Shown here one piece after another: positions 23,160 to 35,722 of a stretch of DNA of 64,000 nt. The position numbers were made by a program, and so were the translations under genes. How positions within the stretch are numbered: position 1 is the first letter of the stretch; each line of letters opens with the position of its first letter. This DNA comes from Agrypnia vestita (Eukaryota > Arthropoda > Insecta > Trichoptera > Phryganeidae), in NCBI GenBank assembly GCA_016648135.1, contig JADDOH010002290.1, positions 186,001-250,000 of the forward strand. The letters run 5' to 3'. Under the pieces are notes generated by a model. That model was not told the origin of the DNA. It searched no databases and saw only the letters and a list, made by a program, of their open reading frames with translations.

Positions 23160-23490
23160 TCACTGGACACAAACTTAATTGTATCATGTAATTTGCGCTT
23201 TCGAGAATCTTCTGTCTGTTGAATAATTTATATTCATCTGCTATAATATTCACTCGTCTCTTATCGCACAGGCTCACTATCAAGAATTCCAAACCTAGTT
23301 ACGCATTCAATTTATTTCGCTGGTTAACTGTAATTCACACTCAATCGCCGTTGCTTCGCTTCACCTGTCGCTTTTATCTCTGGCCTCAACTAAACATCAA
23401 AACAAAGTGACTGCGTAGAAATGGCACCGTCCGCTTATATAGAATTTCGAACGGCTAGAAGCTTTGCGAATAGAGTCGGCTTTCCAGTTT
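23160..23490 (-). mobile_element. LTR-like sequence with TATA box
   Basis: On the minus strand, TCTATATAAGCGGACGG is followed by a GC-richer stretch and GCGAAATAAATTGAATGCG, the same arrangement as the LTR-like copies at 0-0.4 and 20.4 kb. The termini are not resolved. Confidence 0.4.
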
Positions 23491-23536
23491 ATTTCGATTC
23501 AATATTATTAATATTTAACTTTGTGGTTAGACATTA

Positions 23537-23631
23537 TAACAGAGTGTTAGTTAAATGAGTATAAACCACTACCAGAAGTATTGGTTTATAGTTTCTGGTA
23601 ATGGTTTATACTAATTTTACTAACACTGTTA
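23537..23631. mobile_element. 95-bp foldback, TAACAG family
   Basis: Arms TAACAGAGTGTTAGTTAA.. and ..TTACTAACACTGTTA are about 40 bp long. The TIR and about 30 bp of its left flank match the longer element at 25870-26158. Confidence 0.75.
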
Positions 23632-23799
23632 TTCCGATTCATTCAAAACGTACATAGTGTTGGAAAAAAATTATTATATGCAGTTCTTTTCACTTTCAAT
23701 ATCACTAACAATTATGTTTTCTTTATATTTTTCAAATTAATTAATCTAGTATACCTTTATGTATACATAAATTATGAATGCACTCATACATTTACGCGG

Positions 23800-24030
23800 T
23801 GCCTTCACTCACCCTATATGCTTTGCTATGTGATATCTGCTGTACCCTCCCGATAATTAGCTCTCACAAGGGCACGTAGCTCGCACGCAGATTGCTCCAT
23901 TTCCTGCCCTGCACACTCAGCCTGGGGATGATTATTCCTGTCGCGAGGCTTCTCATCACGACCTGCCTTGCTCCCAATATCGACATTTTCCACGAAAACA
24001 GCTTCAAGAATCGCTCAGTTTCTGTTTAAA
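23800..24030. other. GC-richer segment of unknown nature
   Basis: About 200 bp (CCCGATAATTAGCTCTCACA..GCCTGCACACTCAGCC..) stands out by composition. Neither strand gives a convincing long frame or a domain I recognise. It could be a TE scrap or a non-coding element. Confidence 0.25.
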
Positions 24031-24149
24031 TATCTTACTATATATATATTTTATATGATGCTGTGAAATTTATTTTATTTTTTAGGTATCTTTAAAATAT
24101 ACTATTCATACCCGGCGTTGCACGAGTTAAGGATTAAGTTTAAAATAAA

Positions 24150-24615
24150 TTTGTGAGGGTAAACAAAGGTTCGATTCGAACGGTATAGATTTGCATATAA
24201 AATATATCAGGGGAGGGGAAGGGTTAAAAGAAAACAATAGGTAAATGTCGCACATGTTACCCACCGAGTCCTTAAGAATAAGTTTCCAAATTTTGAGTCG
24301 GATCGGTCAAACGGTGCAGATTTGCATCGAAAATATATCAGAGGGAGGGGAAGGGGTATGAAAATAGGGAGGAAATGTTGCCTTTGTTACCCGCCGTGTC
24401 CTAAAGAATAAGTGTCCAAATTTTTAGTCCGATCGGTCAATCGATACAGACTTGCATCGAAAATATGTCAGGGGGAGAGGAAGGGGTATGAGGATAGAGA
24501 GAAAATGTTGCTATTGTTACCAGCCGGGTCCTAAAGCATAAGTATGCAAAATTTGAATCGAATCGGACAAACGGTATGGATTTGTATAGAGAACAGACAG
24601 ACATTGAGTTTTATA
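24150..24615. repeat. Tandem repeat, period about 130 bp, about 3.5 copies
   Basis: The phrase GATCGGTCAA.CG.T.CAGA followed by TTGCATCGAAAATAT and GGGGAAGGGGTATGA recurs at starts near 24173, 24301, 24431 and 24561. It sits inside a dispersed element that opens with CCCGGCGTTGCACGAG and closes with ACAGACAGACATTGAGTTTT, wording usual in insect non-autonomous elements. Confidence 0.75.
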
Positions 24616-24788
24616 GGTATAGATTCTTCTGTACGTGTGTATGTCACTGAACTCCTCCTAAACGCTGGACAGATTTTAATGAATTTTTTTGTGTGCGTTT
24701 GAGTGGGTCCCTGGATGGTTTCGATTCACAATTGGACCCGGCAGGTGGCACTGCAGTCGGGTTCTAGGATTATTATTTTTTTTATTAC

Positions 24789-24856
24789 TAGTGGACCCGC
24801 CAGAAGTCGTGTCCAGACAATGTTCAGACATGACAACATCTGGCAGGTCCGCTAGT
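24789..24856. repeat. Foldback at the end of a dispersed element
   Basis: AGTGGACCCGCCAGAAGTCG and its near-inverse ..ACATCTGGCAGGTCCGCT flank a short centre. The preceding GACCCGGCAGGTGGCACTGC (about 24736-24756) is related. Confidence 0.55.
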
Positions 24857-25869
24857 TAGAAATATTTTTTTCAAAACTATTGCCACTTCAGTTTTCCTTT
24901 TACACACGTGTATACATAAATCTTTTTATTTTAAATATGGACATTTAAATATGCTGTGTTTGCTATCAAATAATAAATTGAGATATATGATAAATTGAGG
25001 TGAGTTCTTACAAAAACACACTTTATAAATTATCCAATATTATTATTATTATTGCGATTTTGTTTGTTTTAATCTAAATTCGACATCAAACCTCACTTAA
25101 GTATTGAGCAATCATTTTGTCACCTGACACATCCTTGAGGGTTGACTGATTGAAGTGTACATTTCTGCCTTTGCTTTTAATAGCGATCTAGAAACATGAT
25201 TTTGGAAGGGACAGAGCTATATTTCCTAAAAAATAAAATCTCGAATTCATCACATTTTAAATAACTCATCCTCGGTGACTGTTTTCAAACATTTTTTTTA
25301 ATTTTTTGGATATAAATAATAAAATAATAATATAAAACTGAAATTAACAAAACCACTTTAAATTAAATTTAACCTTGTATCATTAACAGAGTGAAAGTTG
25401 ATTATTAAACAATTTAATTAAAAAACTAAATTTTAATCCACTGTTAAGTAATAATATTATGTAAACCTAAGCGCTTTCAACCCATCATGTTCAGAGGTAA
25501 CATTAGAACTGACAATCAAAATAAAAACAATATGGCCGCACAATGTAATGCTTGGGGAGGGGAAGAAGAGAGGAGGGTTGTCACTAATATCACACTAACA
25601 GCCATAATTATTTTAGTAACGGAGATGATCCAGGGATTTGAATATTTATGAGCGAGCTATTCAATACTTTGAGCAATGGAAGTAACCTCATGTTTAAATA
25701 AAATTGTTTTAAACCTCTCTTATTTCTTCCTCGTGAAATTACCCAACAATCGATGCACTGGAAGAACGTTTGCATAAGAGTGAAATAATTTTAGATTATG
25801 TCTTAGTAAAACAATCTTAAAAATTAATATTATTAATATTTAAAGCATTAACTATGTAATTAGAAATTA

Positions 25870-26158
25870 TAACAGATTGTTAGTTAACTTTGTACCCACT
25901 TTAGACCCCGCCCCTTCTCACTCTCTTTCGGTAGATCCCTGATGGTTCTTTAGGCTAATTAGTGCATGTTTGTCCCTGACAAGACTAACACGCATGTGAT
26001 CGATTATTGGTGGAAGTATAACAATACTATGGTTGAGGTGTGTAGTGTTGTGAATGTAGTGGTGTAGTGTTGGTCCTGACGAAGAGACGGGTTCGTCTCA
26101 AAACCGGTAGACCTAAAATCTGGTAGTGGTTTTTACAAAGTTAACTAACAATCTGTTA
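25870..26158. mobile_element. 289-bp MITE, TAACAG family, with hammerhead-like motif
   Basis: The termini TAACAGATTGTTAGTTAACT.. (25870) and ..GTTAACTAACAATCTGTTA (26158) are exact 25-bp inverted repeats. On the plus strand at 26075-26106 is CTGACGA, a GAGACG..CGTCTC hairpin and AAAACCGG. Confidence 0.75.
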
Positions 26159-26219
26159 AAAATTAATGTTTTTTTTATAAATATAGCCGTTTGAAGATTT
26201 TGTGTTTGCTTATGTTACA

Positions 26220-26420
26220 AGAGTGACCCCATGTTCGAATGGCATTCTCAATCATTTGTAAGAGGAGTGCCTTGGAAAAAACTTCCGAAGAGCATACGCG
26301 AAAAGACGTATAAAAGTGAACGTGGCAAATTTACCAGAAAGAAGAATTCGTTGATCTATCTTCTCTTCGTGCCCCTGCAAAGAAGCAGCTTGATGGGTCG
26401 TTTATAGATTCCCACATAAG
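26220..26420 (+). pseudogene. Possible RT C-terminal scrap
   Basis: HSQSFVRGVPWKKLPKSIRE resembles the WNKLP..IRE ending of non-LTR RT proteins. It is short and isolated. Confidence 0.3.
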
Positions 26421-26878
26421 ATTAAAAAGATATGGCAGAACACTTTCTTTACCTGACATTTATTGTACGTTAAAGGCTCTTACGGCATTATTACTGCCAT
26501 ACATTCTAATAAACTCTATTTTCTTTGCACACCTAACCCCCTATAAAATGATTTAGGCACTAGAAAAATTTCCGAAAATTATGTAACGAGGAAATAGCAA
26601 AACATTATTCCTAAGTTATTCATATTTTACATAATATCCATAAAGGACTTACATTCAATTTGACACTTTTTATAAATACGCATGCTCCAAAGACTGTGTA
26701 AGAAAATAAAAAAAATCTTTTCCCTTACCAGTAGGAATTCTGCAACAATTCAGTACCTGACTAAAATTTTGTATTTAATAAGCATATATTTATTTTATTT
26801 ACGCTTCAACAGGCCAACAACAGAAGCGAAACACTTCACAAAATATCTAGGTTCGAGTAAATCACATAGATTAATTAA

Positions 26879-26962
26879 TAGTGACCTCACCGGGAATCGA
26901 ACTCGAAACCCTCAGTATGAAAATCCAGTGTCGTATTCATTGAGCTACAGGGCCGAGGGCCG
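26879..26962 (-). repeat. tRNA-derived SINE head
   Basis: On the minus strand: GGCCCTGTAGCTCAATGAAT.. (A box) and GAGTTCGATTCCCGGTGAGG (B box). It is the best preserved of three related copies. The anticodon arm does not fold well, so I do not call a functional tRNA. Confidence 0.55.
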
Positions 26963-27289
26963 CCTCGTAACCTAAAAATAAATGTTGTTAATGGAATTCC
27001 TGCTTTCCGGCCCGATGAACCATACACATAAATAATGTGACTAAAAGTAACAGGCGAAAACGTCACTTATTGCCATGGTGACTACATTTTTTATTCAGTA
27101 TCCACTAACGTAAAGCATGACAGGCACTTGTAGAAATTCACGCATTCGAATACTTAAAATCTCTCGTATATACGAAGTTCAATAATGAGTATTTTTCGTG
27201 TTTTCCAAAAAATCTTTGTTTATTCGTCAGTTGTATTGTTATCACATATATAATAGACTTCTATTTAAATTTATTTAAGAGCGTACCTA

Positions 27290-27352
27290 ATTTTAAAACA
27301 ATAAGAACATTGATGCCACACGTATTCCGCGTACGCATCTCTATTTAAAAAA
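27290..27352 (+). repeat. SINE 3' end
   Basis: ATTGATGCCACACGTATTCC followed by GCGTACGCATCTCTATTT matches the SINE tail family. Confidence 0.55.
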
Positions 27353-27994
27353 AATCTACACAGAGTACAAATTTCAAAAATAAATCATTCCTTCTTCCCA
27401 GTAAACTTTTCTCACAACACAACACTCGCAAAAGCGCTCAATGTGTACAGTGTACACATAACCATGAGAATACTAATTGCATTCTCGATTTTTTGTTTAC
27501 AATTCTGTTAATGCTAATTGTGCATTGCAACAAAACAAGTTTTGTCTCTAATTACACACACGGCCGACGACAAATTAAGAATTCTATCTCGAATTTTTCT
27601 CCTGAAATAAACATTTTTGCTTTAGCATACTAATTAAAAAGAAAAAAACTAATTTATAACAGTTTCAGTGGTACTAGTATTATATTTCGACTGTCAAAAT
27701 ATTCCCAGTGTTCCTTTTAAGGAAAGATTATTATCCTACCTATAATATCATTTCATGATTTTTAAAAAAATTACTTAACTTACTTTGATAACCCCTGGTG
27801 GGTCTTGGCCTCTTTGAGAGTCTTTTAAACTAAAATTAGCAAATGTCTTTGGTATAAGCGAGTGGGTACCACTAGTTTGGTTAACGGTTACACCAACCTG
27901 GGAGACTGAAATTTACTATTGAGCTATTTCATTTCTAAATAAGTAGGTACATGATCTTCTTCTCTTTACCGGACAGGCGTGCCCCGGAGAACGT

Positions 27995-28080
27995 TGAATC
28001 TCAGTCACGCCGGAGGAGCCCTGTGGGAATCGACACGACGCGGTTTTTTTTTTTTCAAAAATTTTCCAATAAAATAATAT
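27995..28080. repeat. Dispersed repeat shared with 62.7 kb
   Basis: GGAATCGACACGACGCGG, then a T-run and CCAATAAAATAATA, recur at about 62737-62790 with the same spacing. Confidence 0.5.
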
Positions 28081-30055
28081 TTAAATATGCGCTTAATTTA
28101 TTACCTTAATAAAAACCTTTGTAAAAGTTTCCAATTAATATTCATGAATTATACTTTCGAGTGCCTGTAAGTATGTACCTATATGTTACCGGCCAAACCT
28201 GATTTCAGGCCAAACTAGTTTGTCCTAGGCCAAATCGGTTTAATGTCTTGTCGTACGATCCACATGGTACTTCGTATATGTATAGCTTTATTTTGTCTTT
28301 TACACTGCGTAGAAGTAGTTTTCATTAATTAAACGTTGTTAGGTGTTAGATTTATTATGTATAGTTCTTTTGTACTACAGTTATTAAATAGATATGTATA
28401 GTGTTTTAGGTCCTCTTATACCAACATGCATTTGCTGCCTGGGGACTTGCCATTTTTTCCTTTTTTTTTATTATATTTACAATTACTCTTTGTCTAAATC
28501 ATAAATATTAATAAATAAATAAATAAAAACTAGGTTTCATATTTTTAGTGCATATTTCGAAACCGTACGTAAGCACTGAAAGAACATTTGAACAATAAGT
28601 ATTCACATTTTCGTTTTGGAGACAGTGAAAGATTATTTTTAAAATCATATTAAGGCGTCCGAACGCATCCAAAACGTCTCGTCATAAGTAAACATATTTA
28701 TAAGCTTGTTCAAGCACGCAAAAATATATAAGTAAAATAAATAAAGTAACTGTAGTAAATAAATAAAAACCTTTACATCAGAAAACAATCGAAAGAAAAA
28801 TGTTTAAAAAATACATTGTAGAGTTTACATTACTTTTCTCCAACGCAGCCTTTCAGCAGGGCTCGAGGCTTTTATCGAAAGACCATAAATAGAGCCTTCT
28901 CCTCGAACCACCCAGTATTTCAAACAACCGTGTAGCCCCCATTAACAATGTATGGATTGATAAAGCAGAGTGCTGCCGTGTGTTGTTGATTTTTTTCACA
29001 ATCACAACGTATCGGTGATGTAAAAACCAATATTTACTGTTTATTAATTATTTCATGACAATGCCGTGTTTACTTCGTTGATTAATGATGGAATGGATAC
29101 CAAATGACATTTTCGCCAATTTTTAATTAAAAAAAACAAAAGACTTGTGAAAATAACATTAAAATTTACGTGACATTTAAAAATTTTACGGATGATATCG
29201 AAGGCGAAAATTCTAGTAAGCTCTGACTTTAAACAAAAAATATGATAAAAACATTTTAAACTATTTCCAAGTATATCCAAGTATTTTACTGGAAACTCTT
29301 AGCGGCGAATACGAATGCTTATTTGCTAGTAAACCCTTATTTTTACGGATATTATTTCAAAACATTTTATAGTACTCGTGGGTCTTTGCTATAATTTTAA
29401 TTGCCACGCGCATTCGCCAGCATTTGCATTAAATTGTCGAATTTCTTCCTCTTCATCTGGACAACAATCAATACTTCTAAGAAAATCATTTAATTTAGTT
29501 ATAATATTATTTTGGATTAATAAAAAATACTAAAATGTCTTTATTTTCTTTTGACTCTATGCCGTTATCAAATGAAGAGAATTGAAATTATACGCCACTT
29601 TGCAATTTATAAAAATAATATTAACGATCGTTAAATAATATTAACTTCCTATAAATATATTAAATTACCTCTACGCGAGTTTAATAATAAGGTTTTTTTG
29701 ACCATAGTTTGACCAAGTTTCAAGATAAATAAAAACGACGTAAACCTAAACAATATCGCTCACGTCAAATTTATCAATAATATAGGGGTTGACATGTTTA
29801 AAAATTATTTTCAGTAAGTTATACAGCTGATAACTTTTCATAAAAACATGTTTGTATCTTACAAAAGCAATTTATCAAAAGCATGTAATTTTCATTATGC
29901 TTTTTGTTATATTTTATAGCATATAAATAAAATCAATAAAAGATTCTATAAATAAAAACAAAAAGTGGCGGATTTCTTTTTATTGGATGTTTACATACGT
30001 TTTGTATGTTTTTTTCAAAATTAAGAGGAAAAGAAGACACAAAAAACACAACAAT
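28081..30055. other. AT-rich stretch with no recognised gene
   Basis: Nothing with coding character was recognised over almost 2 kb. Confidence 0.4.
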
Positions 30056-30260
30056 TTAGTTTATAGTGTATTTTCCTTTATTATTTACAACTTCTTGCCA
30101 ACGTTCTACAAGTATTTGGATGCCTCTGCGATTGTTGATTTTCTTGATAGAACATGAAGAGAAAAAGAGGTGTTGAAAGTGCTTACTTTTGTCTCGGTGA
30201 CATCGCCTTTTGAAGGGCTGTAATTTAGTAAAATAACAAATACAATGTAAAAGCAAACAC
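30056..30260 (-). pseudogene. Mariner transposase C-terminal remnant
   Basis: The minus strand encodes ..NRRGIQILVERWQEVVNNKG then KYTIN, the usual mariner ending (GI..L.ERW..V....G.Y). It lacks the catalytic core and clear TIRs and is unrelated in detail to the four cecropia-type copies. Confidence 0.5.
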
Positions 30261-30384
30261 AATATTTTGTAGAACGGAAAATTTTCTTTTGATTTAATTG
30301 TAAGCTTTATTGATTTGTCATACTTTTGGCGTAGGACATTTAAGAGTTAAAAAAATCTTTTAAAATTACTTACATTAACACCTA

Positions 30385-30835
30385 ATATTCATCCATCATT
30401 AGGAATCCCTACTATACTGTACACATTAAAAAACTTGAAAAAATACAAAGAAAATACATACGAACCATTAGCTTTAGGTTACACATTTCACGGCAGCACT
30501 ATGCAGATTCATTGAAATATTTTAACATTTTATGTTTAAAAAACAGACGCACAACTTTTGACATTTTCAACTTGTATATTATGATCTGTCAAAAATAATT
30601 TAATTGTCCACCCATATTATCACATATCAACATCCATGTCCCAGCAAGGGCTACTAGAACACACTGCCTCTTCCACATTCCTGTTGCTCGCACCAACTCC
30701 GGATTACGCTCACCCATAGTGGGAATGTCCCGAGTCTTCAACGATTGTTCAACCGACATTGACATCTATATTGTATCCCCATACAACCTAAGATTACAAG
30801 TGAACATTATTATGTGTTGTATGTAGCATTGAATT
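30385..30835 (+). pseudogene. Non-LTR RT C-terminal fragment
   Basis: Nearly continuous coding reads NPYYTVHIKKLEKIQRKYIR then TISFRLHISRQHYADSLKYF, later ARATRTHCLFHIPVARTNSG and a final ..FNDCSTDIDIYIV. This is the post-catalytic domain of a jockey/R1-like LINE. An inverted sister copy lies at 16790-17035. The right edge abuts the mariner at 30910 within about 75 bp. Confidence 0.65.
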
Positions 30836-30909
30836 AATGTTTAATTAATAATTAAATATTGATTCAAGGTTGCGATGCAAGATACAGATAGGTATTACTT
30901 ATCTTAATA

Positions 30910-32189
30910 TTAGGTCCTTACATATGAAATTGGCGTTTAGTATGGGAGGAACATAAAGCCGATTTTTTTTTATTATAATTTATTTATTTAATCAAAGTAT
31001 ATACCATTGCTATCTATGCACTTTTGCCATCTCATAGGTAGTTCATCGATCCCTTTACTAAAAAAACCATTCGGACGGGAATCAATAAAATCTTGAAGGC
31101 GGTTTGGACTGCCCCATCGGAGTTGAATTTTTTCCTTTGCAGTTATCCAAATTTCGAAAAAAATGGTAATCTGTTGGGGCAAGGTCCGGAGAGTACGGTG
31201 GATGTCTTGGACATTCCAATTGAACCTCCTCTAATTTGGTAGTCGTCTGTTGTGCAGTGTGTGGTCTAGCGTTATCATGAAGCAGCAGTGGCCTAGAGCG
31301 ATTAACCAGCCTCGGTTGTTTAGCAGCTAGCTTTTCCATCATGGTTTGCAGTTGCTGACAATAGACATCTGCCGTAATCGTCTGGCCAGATTTAGAAAGC
31401 TGTAGTGAACGACACCAGCACTAGTCCACCAAACGCTCATAAGTAACTTTTTTGGAGTCAATTTTCGCTTGGGGCATGGTTTGGCTGGTTCGGCAGGGTT
31501 CAGCCATTGCGATTAGCGCTTCCGATTATCGTACAGGATCCACTTTTCATCACAGGTAATGATTCGATTTAAAATCCCTTCATTATTGTGCCGTTTGAGT
31601 AATGCAACGCAGCAGTCAACGCGCGTTTGTTGATTTGCTTCACTCAATTCGTGAGGTACCCACCTTTCAAGCTTTTTTACCTTACCAATTTGCTTCAAGT
31701 GGATTAAAACAGTTTTATCACTAACACCGCAGCCTGCAGCTAACTCGGATGTGGTTTGCGATGGATCCGCTTCCACAATAGCCTTCAATTCTTCATTATC
31801 AACTTTGGTCTCCGGCCGTCCACGTGGCTTGTTCTGCAGGTCGAAATTTCCAGAACGAAAACGTTGGAACCAAAAACGCACTGTGTTTTCTTTTGCGGCA
31901 CCGTCGCCATACACATCATTAATCCTTCGAGCCGTTTCTGCAGCACTGGTGCCACGGTGGAACTCGTACTCGTAAATAACGCGATATTTCAAGTTTTTCA
32001 TTTTGTAAACTGAGTGACGCAAAGAAAAAAACAATTGAGGAAAAAACAAATGAATTATAATTTTCAAAACACAAATACATGAGTAAATAGCTGTATAAAT
32101 TTGGATTTGGAATTCCTAACCAAAGAGAAGATATTTGAGATCAAATTTGCCAGTACGGCAAAACGCCAATTTCATATGTAAGGACCTAA
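30910..32189 (-). mobile_element. Cecropia-type mariner, full length, decayed
   Basis: It is 1280 bp, bounded by TIRs TTAGGTCCTTACATATGAAA..TTGGCGTTT and flanked by TA on both sides (30908-30909 and 32190-32191). It is almost identical to the intact copy at 50409-51694 apart from small deletions and substitutions. Confidence 0.95.
30988..32001 (-). pseudogene. Mariner transposase, inactivated
   Basis: It begins MKNLKYRVIYEYEFHRGTSA at 32001. The frame is good through the HTH and WVPHEL regions and the first catalytic aspartate (TCDEKW), then meets a stop directly after YDNRKR (a Ser codon in the intact copy, now TAG). Relative to the intact copy there is also a 1-nt loss near 31399, a 4-nt loss near 31138 and a 1-nt loss near 31093, which break the frame further. 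The second and third catalytic motifs (LHDNARPH, SPDLAPTDYH) remain readable in other frames. Confidence 0.93.
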
Positions 32190-32199
32190 TATATTAAGA

Positions 32200-32310
32200 C
32201 ATATTTAAATACTTTCTATAGAGTCATTGTAGAACTCTAAAACTTCTATAAAGAATTCAATAAAAAAAATTCTAAAAATCTACGCGTGCGAAGCCGCGGG
32301 AACAACTGGT
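32200..32310 (+). repeat. 3' fragment of a Helitron-like family
   Basis: GTAGAACTCTAAAACTTCTA followed by TAAAAATCTACGCGTGCGAA and GCCGCGGG matches the end of the longer copy at 38345-38760. Confidence 0.5.
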
Positions 32311-35300
32311 ACATTATAAACACCTTTAAGAGAAAAACCATAATCCATTTGTCATGGCGAACAATATTAAATTCTATTTTCGCCCCAACAGGATTTGTGT
32401 GCCAATAATTGACAAATGTAGTATGGCTGGACCAAAAAAGGCTAACAATCGAATGTTGGCAAAGGGGGAGGAGCACGTGATTCTGACCTCGTCATTTTCG
32501 CTTTATTTATGAGTCCTGTGCGCGTGTGTCTGCGCGTCAAGCCGACACCGCTTACAGCGATACTTCTAGTCCATCTCACGCTCCCGCATACCTGCAGCAC
32601 CCCCTTAAACCTACCTGGGAACTTAACTCCGCCGACACATTTGGGGTTGATTCACAAATATGTGTTCATTTAAATGGATAACACCAACCTGTATATTTTA
32701 TTTTATGTGATTTCGAAAAAGAGAAATAAAATGTTAACCTCGTTATATTTCTATCACAATTATTATAATTTTATTCAGATTTTAATGTATCATAATTAAT
32801 ATTCTGTCGAATAAATATTAAATTATAAATAATAATTCCAAAATATATGTATATGTACAAAACATGGCTCAATGTACTGACTGAACGAGCCAACCATTAA
32901 CCATGGACTGGGAGACAAACGAATATTTGTGATAATTTTAAAGAAATATTTAAAGGTATAGGGAGTAGGGTGCAATTTTATTACGATGACCATTAAGAGT
33001 TAATATATTCAAAATATAGCTCAAGTATAGTGAGAATTCTGGCGCTGGGGTGGAGTGATTTTATTTCCCCCTTAGATTCTTGGGGTCTTAGAGTGTAACA
33101 AAGCGATATTTGGAAAGGATGGCATTCAATGTAATACATGTTTATATTAAGGATAGAAGTCTGTTTTTTCACAGGGTCCTAAAAAGTAACATTGCAAAAA
33201 TTATCAATTAAAATTGGTTAAAGGGTGTAGGCACTGGATTTTTATAATAATAAATAAACATTTTTTTTTAATTGTTACACTTTTGAAAAAATCTTAAATT
33301 TTAAAAGAATATTTTTTCTTTAAAGTATCACAATCTAATATATATATTAACTCTCTGTTTTCTTTCAAATCTTTTGTAGTCAAAAATTATCTTAATTATT
33401 TATATATGCATGTTCGAAAACATATTTTTTGAATTTAAAGGAATCGCTTTTGTTCCCACGAGGACCAAATTATATGTTGGTCAGGTGAGCTAAGTGAAAA
33501 TCAACGATTACTATCACAAATTCTAGCATTGAAAAAATAGGCCTCCCTCACTTCAGTTATTCCTAATCTCACTTGAGCCAGAGCCGACAAATGCCAGAGT
33601 TAAAACTGCAGGCCTATTGTTCGACTCGCAAATCCAATAACTTAAGTGAAAATATGTCACAAAGTGTCATTTGTAAAGATAAGCCCATGGGTAAAGGCGG
33701 TTTTTTTTCCTTTGACAGACCCACAAAATACCACGGAGGCTGCACTACCTGTGCAATAAATGAAATAACAGAAATATTTTTTCCAACTAAATCCATTTAG
33801 CCGTACCGTAGAAGAGAATATGAGATTTTGGAGTCAAACTCGATAATGCCACCATTTCACGGATTAGAAACATCCCAAACGTTTTGAAAAAAGAAATATC
33901 TAGAATGATTTTTGGGCACTTGATTAAAGTAATCTATACCCTGAGTATTATCAATTTTCACTGCAGTGCTATATTTATATAAAAAGATATTTTTTATTAA
34001 TACAATACGGAACATTCTTACATTTTTTGATTCCCTTTACACACTTGTATTTACAATATCATTTATTTACAACAAGATATTTATCAATTTAAATGTGTAT
34101 GTAAGGTGTTTCGCAAGAATCAATCGTGTTTACAATATAATAAATTATTATGTAGAAGTTCTTTTATTAATAATTTCTACTGGACCACAATAATTTTAAT
34201 TGAATTTTTCTGACACTTAAATTAAAGCAAAATCATTATATTAAATGTTCCACATTTATCAAAAAAGAGACTGCAGTTGCCTTTAATTTTACGTTTTATT
34301 CTTCAGGGGCGCTTTGTTAAGGCAAATTGGCCTCTTTAATCTACCGTCTAGATGACACTCTTAGTATTGTTTCACCAGCCGCAGTACTAAACTATCTATA
34401 TTCATATTAATATTCTACTATTGTTCATTTCTACTGTTCTTCTATTATTCAGATATCTTCAAGAAATTCAAAGAGGTTTGAATTCCACTTATACCTTCTT
34501 TTCATAATCACAAACAAGACAATGATCACAATGTAAGAATACAAAAAATTTACATCAAAATAAATAAATCTATAATATTTAATCTAGTCTCCCCGATCAA
34601 TATACTCAGGGGAGTTTTCAAATATTCAGATAATTGAATTTGAGCAGAAATTATACAGCAACTAATAAAAATATACGCCAGTGTTTGAGGTACACTGGAT
34701 ATTTATTGGCAATGGTAAAACTGTCCTACTTGCATCTTAAGTATTGTGTCTACAAAAGGGTTGTTTATGGTCGAAAGCATTGTGTCGGGTACAATGCAAA
34801 GGCATACAGATTCACATGCCATAGATTCACCCTCAGGTAGGCAACTATTACAAAATTAAACATTACATTATTAAAATAACATTGTACTGATTAGGTGTTA
34901 ATAATCTTATTATTTTAGTTAATAAAATAAGAGGCCCTTAATATCATCCCCATTTAAAAAAATATATAATTATCACAAGTAATAAGGCAGATAATCATCA
35001 ATATATATTTTTTTAATTTGATTTTTAATAGGCCGTTAAGATGAAGCGGCGTTGAAGAGAAAATATTCATGTTTTTTTAATTATAAATGATGCGATGTTA
35101 GGCATACAGATATCTTTATCATTTTAATTGAGCCCGAAAGCCATAAAAGTAAATCTCAATAAACTCCGCCAGCCGAGAGGGGTGCGCTAAAAATGTAATT
35201 TTTCTCCAATAGACCAATTTGTCAAGTCTTAACTAAGAAAAATGGTTTATCACGTTGCTAACCCGAAAATATGTCTTGATTTTTCGGAGAGTTTTATGCC

Positions 35301-35639
35301 ATATTCAGACGCACTTTTACTTAATGACCGGTTTGTTAAATAAATTTTCGCATGCAATCAAGATGGCACTGCGGGTAATTTTAAGGCTTCGTAAAATTTA
35401 TGATTACGTAAGTAGGTACCAATTTGTAGGACGAGTAGGTATATATGTATTTTTACCTCACTAAGGTAGGCCCTCTTCAAGTAAAATAACGGAATATTAG
35501 TATTAATGTATGTCAAAGTAAGTAAGGAAATTAAAAAAATAGCCAATGAATCGCTATTGTGATATTAAAAAAAAATCTTTTTTTAAACTGGTCTTTAAAA
35601 CACCTCTTAGGGTGGAAACGAAAGATGTATGTAAATATA
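32311..35639. other. AT-rich stretch with no recognised gene
   Basis: It includes a GC-richer patch at 32510-32650 (CGTGTGTCTGCGCGTCAAGC..) without a recognisable frame. Open frames at 33573-33800, 33966-34193 and 34634-34840 lack family resemblance and are not called. Confidence 0.4.
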
Positions 35640-35722
35640 TCATAAAAAAGCGTTTAGCGTAGTTTGAAGATAGTAAGAATATTAATTTGACACGGATTCC
35701 GTGTTCGCATCTCTAATTCTTT
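35640..35722 (+). repeat. SINE 3' end
   Basis: AAGCGTTTAGCGTAGTTTGA..GTAAGAATATTAATTTGACA and TTCCGTGTTCGCATCTC match the SINE family tail. The head is missing. Confidence 0.6.

Noticed and set aside
26879..26962. tRNA gene
   Set aside because: A and B boxes are recognisable but the cloverleaf fails, and related degenerate copies indicate a SINE.
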